A stretch of 64,000 bases of DNA from CAVTWD01 sp963738325 (GTDB lineage: Bacteria > Actinomycetota > Acidimicrobiia > Acidimicrobiales > Ilumatobacteraceae). Position numbers and translations under genes: made by a program. The notes under the pieces were generated by a model that was given only the letters and a program-made list of their open reading frames with translations, searched no databases and was not told where the DNA came from. Location of the stretch: positions 791,258 to 855,257 of the forward strand of contig CAVTWD010000009.1 in the NCBI GenBank assembly GCA_963738325.1, given 5' to 3'. Position 1 is the first letter of the stretch, and each line of letters opens with the position of its first letter. This document shows positions 7,601-17,201 of the stretch, piece after piece.

Positions 7601-8463
7601 ATGGATGAGCCGGCGCTGGCCGGCAACGGCCACGTCTCGGAGGGGGCAGTGCTGTCCAAGCTCGCCTGGAGCCTGCGGTCCGGCCCGGGCAAGGTGCGCG
7701 AGACGAACGAGGACTACGTGCGCGTGTACGCGCCCACCATTCCCGACGACGCCTGGAATCGCGGTCCTCTCTTCGCGGTGGCCGACGGTCTCGGCGGCCA
7801 TGCCGCCGGTGAGGTGGCCAGCCGGCTCGCGGTCGAGGCCATCCTGCGGGTGTGGACGGCCGACCAACCGGACGAACCCGTCAAGGCACTGCGAGCGGCG
7901 GCTCGCCAGGCCAACACGGTGGTGCTCGACGCGTCGTTCGCGCCGCAGCGCTCGGCATGGCGACCACCCTGACCGCGCTGACCTTGGCCGGCCGGGAAGC
8001 GCTCATCGTGCACGTGGGCGACAGCCGCGCCTACCTCCTGCGCGGCGGCTCGTGCCGCCAGCTCACCCGCCGACCACACGCGCGTCGGTGAGATGCTGCG
8101 CATGAAGCTCCTCTCTCCCGAGCAAGCCGCGACGCATCCCGCGCGGAGCAAGCTGACGCGCACGATCGGCTCGGACGCCCTGGTGCAGGTGGACATCGTG
8201 CGCCAGCCCATCGAATCGGGCGACACCTTCATCCTGTGCTCGGACGGGCTGTGGGGCGAGCTCAGCCACCACGAGCTGGCGGAGCTGGCCACGGCCCATC
8301 CCAACCGCCGGACGGCCGCCGACGCCGCCAGTGCGCTCGTGGACGAGGCCGTCGGGGGGCGGCTGATAATGTCACCGCCGTGGTGGTCCGCGTCACGTCG
8401 GGACTGCCCATTCCGTCTGTCGGCGCCAAGCGCCGATCACTGTTCCGGCGCGGCGGTTCGTGA
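7601..8463 (+). CDS. PP2C-family Ser/Thr protein phosphatase (frameshifted)
   Basis: Metal-dependent phosphatase. Motifs in order across three frame changes (~7955, ~8085, ~8365): GKVRETNEDYV (metal-binding), FAVADGLGGHAAGE (catalytic DG), LIVHVGDSRAYLLR, FILCSDGLWGELS and ADNVTAVVVRV. About 285 residues, the normal size for a soluble PP2C catalytic domain; no membrane segment. The last bases (TGATG) overlap the start of the kinase gene, a usual phosphatase-kinase signalling pair in actinobacteria. Confidence 0.8.
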
Positions 8464-10146
8464 TGCGCCGCGAGCGCGGCAGCATGGTCGACGGCTACGA
8501 GGTGGTGGACCAGCTCGGCGAGGGTGCGTACGCGGAGACCTACCTGGCACGCGGGACACCTCGACCGGCACGCTGGGTCGTGCTCAAGTCACCGAACCCG
8601 ACGCTGTTCGCCGACCCCGCCATCTTCCAGCGCTACCGGCCCGAGAGCGCCAATCGCCCGGGCCATCGACCATCCGGGCGTCCAGCGTGCCGTCGACGCC
8701 GGTGACGACCGGACGGAGCCCTACCTCGTGCTCGAGTACGTCGAGGGCGAGAACCTCCGGCTCCGCTTGCGCGCCTTCGCCGCCGAGCACGGCGCCGTCC
8801 CGCTGCCCCTCGCGGTCGACTTCGGGCGGCAGTTGGCGGGGGCGCTCGCCTACCTCCACCATCACAACGTCGTGCATCGTGACCTCAAGCCCGAGAACAT
8901 CCTCGTGACGCCCGATGACCGGTTGAAGGTGGCCGACTTCGGCACGGCCCTACTGGACGGGGCCAAGCGACTCACGTGGAAGCACCTCTCCGACACCATC
9001 GGCACGCCCGACTACATGAGCCCCGAGCAGATCCAGGGCGGGCGGGGCGACGGGCGCAGCGACATCTACGTGTGGGGGATCATCATGTACGAGCTGTTGA
9101 CCGGGCACGTGCCGTTCGCCGGCAACAACTGGATGGCGACGATGGCCGGTCACCTCACGAAGGACCCAGCACCGATCCGCAGCCAGCGCCGCGACGTTCC
9201 TGCCAGCCTTGAAGCCGTCGTGCTCAAAGCCATGCGGCGTTACCCCGAGCACCGCCACCAGAGCGCCAGCGAGCTCGAGTTCTACCTGTTGTCGGCGTCG
9301 GGTGACCCGGCGGACCGCGGCTTCTACTTCGACGACGTGGAAGGCCAAGGGGCAGCGGTCACCCGCGCGGCCGCCGAACTGCTGCGGCTCCACGGCATCG
9401 CCGTCTCCGGATGCCATCACGAGGCCGGGCCCGGGCAGTACGAGATCGGCTTGAGCGACGCGGCCGCGGTGGCGTTGGCCGATTCGCTCGTGGTAGCCAA
9501 GCAGGCGGTGCGCCAGACGGCGCGCGGCGGGCCTCCGGGCGACGTTCATGCCGCGCCCCTTCGATGGCCAGGCCGGCTCCGGGCTCCATCTCCACCAGCG
9601 GGCGGGGCGCGCCCTCGGCAACGGGGGGACCTCACCGATGACGGGCGTGCGTTCGTCGGCGGTCTCCTCGCCCATGCCTCGGGTCTCTGCGCGTTGGCGG
9701 CGCCCACGATCAACTCGTACAAGCGTTTGCACGGCACCGACGAAGCGCCCGGCTCGGCGATGTGGAGCCACCATCACCGCGCTGCCCTCATCCGGGTGAG
9801 TCCCGCTGGCGTCGAGTACCGGGGCGCGGATCCGGCCGCCAACCCCTACCTCCTGGTCGTGGGGCTCCTCCTCGCCGGCATCGACGGGCTCGAGGGCGAG
9901 CTCGACCCGGGCCCCGCCGAGGACGAGACCGTCGGCGGTTTCGACGCGGTCAGTTCGGTGCGCCACCGCCCCCTGCCTCGCACGCTCGACGACGCGCTGG
10001 GCGCGCTCCTGGCCGACGACATCCTCGTCGACGGGTTCGACGGTGGCCTGGTGCAACGCCTCGTCGACGGCCGTCGAGCAGAAGCGGCCGAGTACGGACG
10101 CCACGTCACGACGTGGGGGCGCCTCCGCTACCTCGACGATGCCTGA
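8463..10146 (+). CDS. Ser/Thr protein kinase fused to glutamine-synthetase catalytic domain (frameshifted)
   Basis: The N-terminal ~265 residues are a Hanks-type kinase: glycine loop GEGAYAETYLA, VVLKSP lysine, HRDLKPEN catalytic loop, DFGTALL, GTPDYMSPEQ, ending in PEHRHQSASEL. Without a break the frame continues as the glutamine-synthetase barrel from its first metal ligand onward: ELEFYLL, GCHHEAGPGQYEI, GSGLHLHQ (in another frame at ~9570), INSYKRLHG and YRGADPAANPYLL, through to the normal GS C-terminus. The ~120-residue GS N-terminal domain is absent. The kinase has an early frameshift at ~8645 and the GS part two at ~9540-9620. The join is in frame, but elsewhere in this window sequence also appears to be missing, so a natural fusion and a collapsed deletion between two genes both remain possible. 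Confidence 0.7.
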
Positions 10147-10361
10147 GCGAGGCGCGACTCGTCTCGGAAGCGCCGCAACGCCACCGCCGCCCAGATCAAC
10201 TCGACGACGCCGAAGGGCCATGCACCCGACAGGAAGCCGTAGATGCTCGACAGCACGCACCCGAGGGCGAAGAGGGCGATGAAGCGGGGACCACGGCCCT
10301 CGAGGGCGTACATGACCATCAGGAAGCTGACGGCGCCCACGCCGTAGAGAGTCACCACCAC
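10128..10361 (-). CDS. Small membrane protein, unknown
   Basis: 77 aa from GTG 10361, two to three hydrophobic helices (GVGAVSFLMVMYALEG, IALFALGCVLSSIYGFLSG, VVELIWAAVALRRF) and a charged tail. A TAGCAT box lies 7 nt upstream on this strand (10369-10374). Its 3' end overlaps the GS end by 19 bp in convergent orientation. No function assigned. Confidence 0.6.
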   Translation of the reverse strand: MVVTLYGVGAVSFLMVMYALEGRGPRFIALFALGCVLSSIYGFLSGAWPFGVVELIWAAVALRRFRDESRLAQASSR

Positions 10362-10368
10362 ATGCTGG

Positions 10369-10374
10369 ATGCTA
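10369..10374 (-). promoter_or_regulatory. -10 box of the 10,361 minus-strand gene
   Basis: TAGCAT on the minus strand, 7 nt before the GTG. Confidence 0.5.
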
Positions 10375-10480
10375 TGGGCCGCGAGGTCGGCCGGCCGAGC
10401 CGGCGAGAGCCGGACGGACCAGGGGCGCCGGCGGCGAAGGCGGTTACCATCGCGGCAACTGCCTCCGAGGGGAGCCGACG

Positions 10481-11965
10481 CTGAATCTCGCCACCATCAT
10501 CGACACCCACCCCGCCGACGCCACGGCCCTGATCGCGGAGGGCGCCACGACGACCTACGGCGCGCTGCGGGACGCGGTCGCGCGCTTCCGTGGTGGGCTC
10601 GCGGCACGGGGCGTGAAGCGAGGCGATCGCGTCGCGCTGGTCTGCGCCAACGGCCAGCACTTCGTCGTTGGCTACTTGGCCGCTCTCGGGCTGGGCGCGA
10701 TTGCGGTGCCGCTGAACCCCCAGAGCCCGCCGACCGAGCTGGGGCACCAGCTCGGTCACGTCGGGGCCAGCACCGTCCTTGCGGGACCGGCCGGGATGCG
10801 ATCGCTCATGGGGCTCCACCGCGGTGAGGTCCCTGCCGTCGAGCTCGTGGTGGCCACCGAGGCGCTCGACGGCGCGGTGGCGTGGAACGACGTGGCGTCG
10901 GCCGAGCCGGCGGGCACCGTCGATCTCGAGCCCGACGAGCTCGCCGTGCTCCTGTTCACGAGCGGCACCGCGGGTCGGCCGCAGGCGGCCATGCTCAGCC
11001 ACGAGAACCTGCTCTCGAACATCGAGCAGGTACAGCGCACCGCCGACCGGTCGAGGCCCGACGACGTCGTGTTCGGAGTGCTGCCGCTCTTCCATGTGTT
11101 CGGGCTGAACGTCACGCTCGGCGTCACCCTCGCCTCGGGCGCGTGCCTCGTGCTCGTGCAGCGTTTCGACCCGGCCACCGGCCTCGACACCATCCGCGAT
11201 CGAGGGGTCACGATCGTGCCCGGGGCCCCGCCGTTGTGGCAGTCGTGGGCCTCGATCGACCCGATCGACCCGACCGCCTTCGCGAGCGTCCGCATCGCCC
11301 TCAGCGGCGCCTCGAAGATGCCCGAGGGCGTGGCCAAGACCTTCCGCGAGCGCTTCGGGCTCGACGTGCGCGAGGGCTACGGGCTCACCGAGGCCTCACC
11401 GGTGGTGACGTCATCGGTCGGCATCGAGCCGAAGATCGGATCGATCGGCGTTCCCATCGACGGGCTCGAAGTGCGCCTCGTCGATGCCGAGGGCGACGAT
11501 GCCCTCGAAGGCGACTCCGGCGAGATCTGGGTGCGCGGCCCCAACGTCTTCAAGGGCTACTGGGGTGACCCGGAGGCGACGGCCCGCGTCCTCACTCCTG
11601 ACGGCTGGCTGCGCACCGGTGACATCGCCGTCGCCGACGACGACGGCTACCTCTACATCGTCGACCGAGCGAAGGACCTCATCATCGTGTCGGGGTTCAA
11701 CGTCTACCCGAACGAGGTCGAGGAGGTGCTGGCCGAGCTGCCGGGCGTCGCCGAAGTGGCCATCGTCGGGGTGCCTCATCCCCACACCGGTGAGGCGGTG
11801 AAGGCCTACATCGTCCTCGACGACGGCAGCCGCCTCGACGAGGAGCAGGTCATCGGTTGGGCGGCCGACCATCTCGCCCGCTACAAGTGCCCGACCAAGG
11901 TGTTGTTCGTCGACCAGCTACCGCGCAGCACGAGCGGGAAGGTCCTCCGGCGCGTCCTGCGCTGA
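10481..11965 (+). CDS. Acyl-CoA synthetase (fatty-acid-CoA ligase, ANL family)
   Basis: 494 aa. ATP-dependent activation of a carboxylic acid to its CoA thioester. P-loop FTSGTAGRPQAAMLSH (the usual T and K of SGTTGxPK are A and Q here), EGYGLTEASP adenylate motif, GWLRTGDIAVADDDGYLYI, DLIIVSGFNVYPNEVE hinge and terminal STSGKVLRR with the catalytic lysine. The family alignment points to the CTG at 10481 (reading LNLATIIDTHPADATALI), which has GAGGGGAG at 10467-10474 six bases upstream; CTG is rare, so a miscalled ATG is possible. A -10 TACCAT at 10445-10450 fits a short leader. Chain-length specificity is unknown. Confidence 0.82.
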   Translation: MNLATIIDTHPADATALIAEGATTTYGALRDAVARFRGGLAARGVKRGDRVALVCANGQHFVVGYLAALGLGAIAVPLNPQSPPTELGHQLGHVGASTVLAGPAGMRSLMGLHRGEVPAVELVVATEALDGAVAWNDVASAEPAGTVDLEPDELAVLLFTSGTAGRPQAAMLSHENLLSNIEQVQRTADRSRPDDVVFGVLPLFHVFGLNVTLGVTLASGACLVLVQRFDPATGLDTIRDRGVTIVPGAPPLWQSWASIDPIDPTAFASVRIALSGASKMPEGVAKTFRERFGLDVREGYGLTEASPVVTSSVGIEPKIGSIGVPIDGLEVRLVDAEGDDALEGDSGEIWVRGPNVFKGYWGDPEATARVLTPDGWLRTGDIAVADDDGYLYIVDRAKDLIIVSGFNVYPNEVEEVLAELPGVAEVAIVGVPHPHTGEAVKAYIVLDDGSRLDEEQVIGWAADHLARYKCPTKVLFVDQLPRSTSGKVLRRVLR

Positions 11966-12686
11966 GACGACCCGGCGCGGCGCCGCGACCCGCGGCGACG
12001 CGGAGGTGGCCACGAGGAAGCCGGCGAAGAGGACGCTGATGCCGACGAGGAGGGTCACCTCGAAGGCCCGCAGCTCGCCGAGGCGGGCGCTCAGCGTGCC
12101 ACTGGCCGACAGGACGAGTGCTCCCGACGGCGATGAGGACGTTGCCGAGCGCGAGACGGCCCGGATCGAGCGCCCCGGAGGTGCGCCGCCCCCGCCAATA
12201 GCGCCATGCCGAGAGCACGGCGCCGCCGATCAGCACGAGCGCGCCCAACCCGCTGGCCACCCCGGCGAGGAGGCGGGGGAGGGGCCCGAACAGGTCGCTG
12301 CCCTTGGGCAGCCCGGTCGAGGGAACGGGCGCGGTGAGCGGGGCGACGGTGATGACGCCGGCGGCGAAGGCCGAGGCAAGGGCCAGCACCACGGCCGTGG
12401 CGTCCCCGGGCCGCCTCCCCGCCAGCAGATAGATCGTGCCGAGGGCGAGCCAGGGCACGTTCAGGATGGCCCCGAACAGATAGAAGACCCGGAAGGCGGC
12501 GGGCGACCAGCCGGCCGCGGTGGCGAACCACAACGCCGACGCCGCGACCACGAAGAGCCAGAGCGAGAACGTCCACGCCAGCTCGTGGCGCCGCCGGCGG
12601 AGCAGCCAGCGGTCAAGGGTGGACAGCGCGAAGGCGGCCGCGACGAGCATGGCGGCCGCGGCCAGCGCGCTGTCAAGACTCACCAT
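11918..12686 (-). CDS. Seven-helix membrane protein (one frameshift)
   Basis: Starts at ATG 12686 with TACGCT 7 nt upstream. Hydrophobic helices follow one another (LAAAAMLVAAAFALSTL, FSLWLFVVAASALWFATAA, VFYLFGAILNVPWLALGTIYLL, VVLALASAFAAGVITV, GALVLIGGAVLSAW). At ~12117 the frame shifts; the other frame carries the last two helices (VLSASGTLSARLGELRAF then VTLLVGISVLFAGFLVATSA) and stops at 11918, inside the 3' end of the acyl-CoA synthetase. About 255 aa. Unknown function. It is divergent from rex and shares its regulatory region. Confidence 0.6.
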
Positions 12687-12693
12687 CGACGCC

Positions 12694-12699
12694 AGCGTA
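12694..12699 (-). promoter_or_regulatory. -10 box of the minus-strand membrane gene
   Basis: TACGCT on the minus strand, 7 nt before ATG 12686. Confidence 0.5.
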
Positions 12700-12715
12700 G
12701 GGGCGAGCAATGCTT

Positions 12716-12731
12716 TGTGAACATTCGCACG
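12716..12731. promoter_or_regulatory. Probable Rex operator (ROP)
   Basis: TGTGAACATTCGCACG matches 11 of 16 positions of the Streptomyces ROP consensus TGTGAACGCGTTCACA, with a perfect left half. It lies just upstream of a -10 box TAGCCT (12739-12744), where a bound repressor would block polymerase, and close to the divergent promoter. It implies autoregulation of rex and NADH-responsive control of the heme genes. Confidence 0.6.
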
Positions 12732-12854
12732 AGGGGCGTAGCCTGAGGCCGGTGAAGCCCTTCGGTCCGCGTCGAACTCGCCCAGCCTGCGCCGCCGGCC
12801 GCCCTTCGGGCGTACGACGCTCGCCGCGCCCGGGCGTCCGCGGTGAACGCCGTG

Positions 12855-13541
12855 ATGGCTGAGCGCACCCGCCGGCGGATCCCCGAGGCCACCGTGGCTC
12901 GGCTTCCCGTGTATCTACGGATCCTGTACGACGTGGCCGCGACCGGGGCCTCGAACGTCTCCTCGGAGCGGCTGGCCGAACTGGCCGGGGTGAACGCGGC
13001 GAAGGTCCGCAAGGACCTCTCCTACCTCGGTTCGTACGGCACGCGTGGCGTCGGGTACGACGTCGAGTACCTCGTGTACCAGATGAGCCGAGAGCTCGGC
13101 CTGCACCGTGACTGGCCGGTCGTGATCGTCGGGGCCGGCAACCTGGGGCAGGCCCTCGCCAAGTACGCCGGCTTTCACGAACGGGGATTCCCGGTCGTCC
13201 ACCTGGTCGACGTCGACCCCGCCAAGGTCGGCACCACCATCGGGAACGTGACCGTGCGCCATCTCGACGACGTCGGGGAGATCGTGACCGCCTCCGGCGT
13301 GGTGATCGCCGTCATCGCGACGCCGGCGACGGTGGCCCAGGAGGTTGCTGATCGCCTCGTGACCGCCGGCGTCACTGCCATCTTGAACTTCGCTCCCGTC
13401 GTCCTCGCCGTGCCGCCAGGCGTCTCGGTGCGAAAGGTCGACCTCGCGGTGGAGTTGCAGATACTGAGCTTCTACCAGCAGCGGACGGCGGGCGCGCCCA
13501 AGCCGGCCCCCATGACCGATGGGACCGCCGCGAGTGCGTAG
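12855..13541 (+). CDS. rex: Redox-sensing transcriptional repressor Rex
   Basis: 228 aa from ATG 12855 (12843 GTG also possible). N-terminal winged helix (RIPEATVARLPVYLRIL, with SSERLAELAGVNAAKVRKDL as recognition region), then a Rossmann domain with VVIVGAGNLGQALAKYAGF that reads the NADH/NAD+ ratio, and C-terminal helix ELQILSFYQQR that swaps between subunits. The predicted transcription start near 12752 leaves a ~100-nt leader. Followed by hemA, hemC and hemD as in the Streptomyces rex-hemACD arrangement, so it likely couples heme synthesis to respiratory state. Confidence 0.92.
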   Translation: MAERTRRRIPEATVARLPVYLRILYDVAATGASNVSSERLAELAGVNAAKVRKDLSYLGSYGTRGVGYDVEYLVYQMSRELGLHRDWPVVIVGAGNLGQALAKYAGFHERGFPVVHLVDVDPAKVGTTIGNVTVRHLDDVGEIVTASGVVIAVIATPATVAQEVADRLVTAGVTAILNFAPVVLAVPPGVSVRKVDLAVELQILSFYQQRTAGAPKPAPMTDGTAASA

Positions 13542-13613
13542 ACCGCGGTTGCGCCGCCTAACCTGGGCGCTGCCGGTCGGCGATGGCCGGCGCCCCCACC
13601 AGCGAGGAACGGC

Positions 13614-14876
13614 ATGCCCGTCGTCGTGATCGGACTCAACCACCGCACCGCGCCGCTCGAGTTGCTCGAGCGCACGGCGGTGCCGGTGGAGCGGCTGGGC
13701 AAGGCGCTGGTCGACGTGTGCGCACGCTCGAACGTGAACGAAGCTGTCGTGCTCAGCACCTGCAACCGCACCGAGGTGTACGCGGTCGTGGAGCGCTTCC
13801 ACGGCGCGTACCAGGAGATCCGGGACTTCTTGTGCGACCTCGCCGGCAGTGCCCCCGAGGACCTGTCCGACCACCTCTACAGCCAGTTCGACGACGAGGC
13901 CGTCGCCCACCTCTTCCACGTCGCCGCCGGCCTCGACTCGGCCGTGCTGGGCGAGAGCGAGATCCTCGGCCAGGTGCGTACGGCGTGGCTCGTGGCCCGG
14001 GACGAGGGCGCGTCGCGGGGCACCCTCGATCTGCTCTTCCGCCACGGGCTGGAGGTCGGTAAACGGGTGCGCCGTGAGACGGGCATCGGGCGCTCCACCG
14101 CCTCGGTCTCCCATGCCGCGGTCGAGATGGCCACCGAACGTCTCGGCGGCCTGGCCGGCCGCCGGGTGCTGGTCGTCGGAGCAGGTGAGATGGGTGAAGG
14201 CATGGCCGTCGCCCTCCGCGCCGCCGGGGTGGGCGAGATGCTGGTCGCCAACCGCACGATGGCGCGCGCCGAAGAGCTCGCGGACCGAGTCGACGGCCGG
14301 CCCGTCGAGTTGGGCGCCGCGGAGGCAGTGCTGGCCGACGTCGACGTGCTCCTCACCTCGACCGGGTCGGGCACGGTCCTGTTCGAGCACCACACGGTCC
14401 TGTCGGTGATGGCGTCCAGGGCGCACCGGCCGTTGCTGGTCGTCGACATCGCCGTCCCCCGGGATGTCGACCACGCCGTCGGCACCATCCGCGATGTGAC
14501 GCTGCTCGACTTGGACGACCTCCGCGCCTTCGCCGAGCGCGGCATCGCCGAGCGGCGGTTGGAGGCGGCCCAGGCCGAGGACATCGTCACCGCCGAGGTG
14601 GCCCGCTATGCGGATGTCGCCAACGCCCGCCTTGCCGCGCCGCTGGTCGGGCACCTCCGCGAGCGCGCCGAAGCACTCCGCCAAGCCGAGCTCGCCCGCT
14701 ACCAGCGCCGGCTGGCCGCGCTCGACGTGCCGGAGCGTGAGACGGTCGAAGCGCTGACGAAGGCCATCGTGGCGAAGCTGCTGCACGAGCCGACCGTGCG
14801 GCTGAAGGACATCGCGGGCACCCCGCGTGGCGAACGCTATGCCGAGGTGCTGCGGGACCTGTTCGACCTGTCGTGA
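13614..14876 (+). CDS. hemA: Glutamyl-tRNA reductase
   Basis: 420 aa, full length. First committed step of C5 tetrapyrrole synthesis: glutamyl-tRNA to glutamate-1-semialdehyde. Catalytic Cys50 in VVLSTCNRTEVYAV; GLNHRTAPLELLER at the N-terminus; NADPH-binding VLVVGAGEMGEGMA near residue 190; C-terminal dimerisation helices. Encoded 72 bp after rex and overlapping hemC by GTGA, so it belongs to the Rex-controlled unit. Confidence 0.93.
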   Translation: MPVVVIGLNHRTAPLELLERTAVPVERLGKALVDVCARSNVNEAVVLSTCNRTEVYAVVERFHGAYQEIRDFLCDLAGSAPEDLSDHLYSQFDDEAVAHLFHVAAGLDSAVLGESEILGQVRTAWLVARDEGASRGTLDLLFRHGLEVGKRVRRETGIGRSTASVSHAAVEMATERLGGLAGRRVLVVGAGEMGEGMAVALRAAGVGEMLVANRTMARAEELADRVDGRPVELGAAEAVLADVDVLLTSTGSGTVLFEHHTVLSVMASRAHRPLLVVDIAVPRDVDHAVGTIRDVTLLDLDDLRAFAERGIAERRLEAAQAEDIVTAEVARYADVANARLAAPLVGHLRERAEALRQAELARYQRRLAALDVPERETVEALTKAIVAKLLHEPTVRLKDIAGTPRGERYAEVLRDLFDLS

Positions 14877-15766
14877 CCCTTCGGCGGCTGCGGCTCGCCA
14901 CCCGAGGCAGCCCGCTCGCTCGCTGGCAGGCCGAGCACGTCGCCTCGTTGCTGGTGGAGGCCAACCAAGGCCTCGAGGTCGAGTTGGTCCTCGTTCAGAC
15001 CACGGGCGACATCCGCCGCGACGCGCCGATCGTGGCGCTCGGCGGGCAGGGCGTGTTCGTCAAGGAGGTGCAGCAGGCGGTGCTCGATGGCCGCGCCGAC
15101 CTGGCCGTGCACTCCGCCAAAGATCTGCCGTCGGTCACCGCCGCCGGCCTGCGCCTCGCCGCGGTGCCCGAGCGCGGCGAGCCTCGCGACGCGCTGGTCG
15201 GCAACACGTTGCACGGGCTGTCCGAGGGCGCGTCGGTGGCTACGGGGTCGCCCCGGCGGCGGGCCCAGCTCGGCGCCCTCCGGCCGGACCTGCACTTCGT
15301 GGAGCTGCGCGGCAACATCGGCACCCGGCTCGAGCGCGTCCCCGAAGGCGGGGCCGTCGTCATGGCCGCCGTCGCCCTCCATCGCCTCGGGCTCCGCGAT
15401 CAGATCGCGCAGCTTCTCGACGTCGAGCTGGTCGTCCCTCAGGTCGGCCAAGGGGCGCTCGCGGTCGAGACCCGGGCTGGTGATGACCCGGTCTCCGAAC
15501 TGGTGGCCGGCATCGAAAACCCCCTGAGCCGGCTGGTGGTCGATGTCGAGCGGGCCTTCCTGGCGGAGCTCGGTGGCGGCTGTGACCTCCCGGTCGGCGC
15601 GTACGCGTCGATGCGGGACGGGCACATCGAGCTGCGGTCGTTCCTCGCCGGGCCCGTGTCGGTGTGGCGGGGGCTCGCGTCGGGCGCGGGCGGCGGGGCG
15701 GTCGCCCTGGCCCGCGCCGAGGCCCGCCACGCGTTGACCGCGGCCGGGGCCACGGGGCGGTCCTAG
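14873..15766 (+). CDS. hemC: Hydroxymethylbilane synthase (porphobilinogen deaminase)
   Basis: 297 aa. Polymerises four porphobilinogens to hydroxymethylbilane. N-terminal LATRGSPLARWQA, the catalytic aspartate in HSAKDLPS (D84), ATGSPRRRAQL substrate-binding arginines, RGNIGTRLER, and Cys237 in GGGCDLPVGAYA that anchors the dipyrromethane cofactor. GTG start overlaps the hemA stop by 4 bp. Followed at 15,819-15,837 by a GGGAAGG-ttt-CCTTTCCC-like hairpin. Confidence 0.93.
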   Translation: MTLRRLRLATRGSPLARWQAEHVASLLVEANQGLEVELVLVQTTGDIRRDAPIVALGGQGVFVKEVQQAVLDGRADLAVHSAKDLPSVTAAGLRLAAVPERGEPRDALVGNTLHGLSEGASVATGSPRRRAQLGALRPDLHFVELRGNIGTRLERVPEGGAVVMAAVALHRLGLRDQIAQLLDVELVVPQVGQGALAVETRAGDDPVSELVAGIENPLSRLVVDVERAFLAELGGGCDLPVGAYASMRDGHIELRSFLAGPVSVWRGLASGAGGGAVALARAEARHALTAAGATGRS

Positions 15767-15847
15767 CGCCCGCGGCGGGCCTGACGGGGACCGCCGGAGG
15801 ACCGCAGTTCGTGGCCCAGGGGAAGGTTTCCTTTCCCGCCACACCAC

Positions 15848-15853
15848 TACCCT
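15848..15853 (+). promoter_or_regulatory. -10 box of leaderless M20 hydrolase gene
   Basis: TACCCT, 7 nt, GTG at 15861. Confidence 0.55.
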
Positions 15854-15860
15854 CGACGCC

Positions 15861-17201
15861 GTGCCCGCCGACGCCCTGACCCAAGAGACCGTCGAGCTGC
15901 TGCAGCAGCTCATCCGCAACCAGTGCGTGAACGACGGCTCGCCCGAAAGCGGTCAGGAGATCCGCTCGGCCGACGTGCTGGTGGGCTACCTGGAAGGCGC
16001 CGGCCTCGAGATCTCGACCTACGAGCCCACCCCGGGGCGGCGCTCGGTGGTGGCCCGGATCGAGGGCTCCGACCCCGACGCCCCCTCGCTCTGCCTGATG
16101 GGCCACACCGACGTCGTGCCGGTCTCGCCGTCTGGCTGGTCGCGGGACCCCTTCGCCGGCGAGCTGGTGGACGGCGAAGTGTGGGGGCGCGGCGCGATCG
16201 ACATGCTCAACCTCACCGCGTCGATGGCCGTGGCCACCAAGGCGCTGGCCCGCGAGGGATGGCGCCCACGCGGCACGCTGATCTACCTCGGCGTGGCCGA
16301 CGAGGAGGCGGGCGGCACCCACGGGGCGGAGTGGCTCGCCCGCCACGCCTGGGATGCGATCGCCTGTGACTGGGTCGTCACCGAGAGCGGGGGCTGGGGG
16401 GTCGAGGGGCCCGAGGGCCGCCGGCTCGTGCTCACCGTGGGTGAGAAAGGGGTGGCGTGGCGACGTCTCGTCGTGCACGGCACTCCGGGCCACGGCTCCC
16501 AGCCGTACGGCGCGGACAACGCCCTTGTGACCGCGGCCGAGGTCGTGCGCCGCCTCGCCGAGCACCGCACCGCAGCCGTCGTCGATGACATCTACCGGGG
16601 CTACGTGGCTTCGCTCGACCTGCCCGAGGAGCTGCGCGACGCCCTCCGCGATCCGGCCATCGTCGACGACGCCCTGGCCCGCGTCCGCGATCCGAGGATG
16701 GCGAAGTTCGCCCACGCCTGCACGCACATGACGATCTCCCCCAACATGGTCAGCGGCGGCGTCAAGACGAACGTGATCCCTGACGAGGTCGTCCTCGAGC
16801 TCGACATCCGCACGCTGCCCGGTCAGAGCGACGAAGAGGTCGACCGGGTGCTGGGCGAGGCCCTCGGCCCGCTCGCCGCTCGAGTCACCGTCGAGCACCT
16901 CCACAGCCGAGGCCCGACCGCGAGCCCCGTCGAGACACCACTGGCCGCGGCGCTGCGCCGCGCCGCCCAGCGGGCCTACCCCGACGCGGTGTTACTGCCC
17001 CGTGTCACCGCCGGCGGCACCGACGCCACCTTCTTCCGCAGCCGCGGCAGCGTGGCCTACGGGTTCGGGCTGCTCAGCCGGAACGTCACCTACGAGGACT
17101 TCAGCTCCCGCTTCCACGGGCACGACGAGCGCATCGACGTCGAGTCGCTGCGCCTCACCACCCAGTGCTGGCTCGACCTCTGCCGAGACGCGCTCGGGTG
17201 A
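15861..17201 (+). CDS. M20-family metallopeptidase/amidohydrolase
   Basis: 446 aa. Di-zinc M20 fold: LMGHTDVVPVSPSGWSRDPF gives the first metal ligand, GRGAIDMLNLTASM the bridging Asp, VADEEAGGTHGAEWL the catalytic Glu pair, ACTHMTISPNMVSGG the dimerisation-domain segment, and C-terminal FHGHDERIDVESL the last His. Of the ArgE/DapE/succinyl-diaminopimelate group, closest to the general M20/M28 dipeptidases. Cytosolic. It has its own leaderless promoter although it lies between hemC and hemD, and hemD overlaps its stop by GTGA. Substrate unknown. Confidence 0.85.
   Translation: MPADALTQETVELLQQLIRNQCVNDGSPESGQEIRSADVLVGYLEGAGLEISTYEPTPGRRSVVARIEGSDPDAPSLCLMGHTDVVPVSPSGWSRDPFAGELVDGEVWGRGAIDMLNLTASMAVATKALAREGWRPRGTLIYLGVADEEAGGTHGAEWLARHAWDAIACDWVVTESGGWGVEGPEGRRLVLTVGEKGVAWRRLVVHGTPGHGSQPYGADNALVTAAEVVRRLAEHRTAAVVDDIYRGYVASLDLPEELRDALRDPAIVDDALARVRDPRMAKFAHACTHMTISPNMVSGGVKTNVIPDEVVLELDIRTLPGQSDEEVDRVLGEALGPLAARVTVEHLHSRGPTASPVETPLAAALRRAAQRAYPDAVLLPRVTAGGTDATFFRSRGSVAYGFGLLSRNVTYEDFSSRFHGHDERIDVESLRLTTQCWLDLCRDALG

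Noticed and set aside
12915..14786. 623-aa open frame on the minus strand
   Set aside because: Shadow of rex and hemA in high-GC DNA; those two genes have all their motifs.
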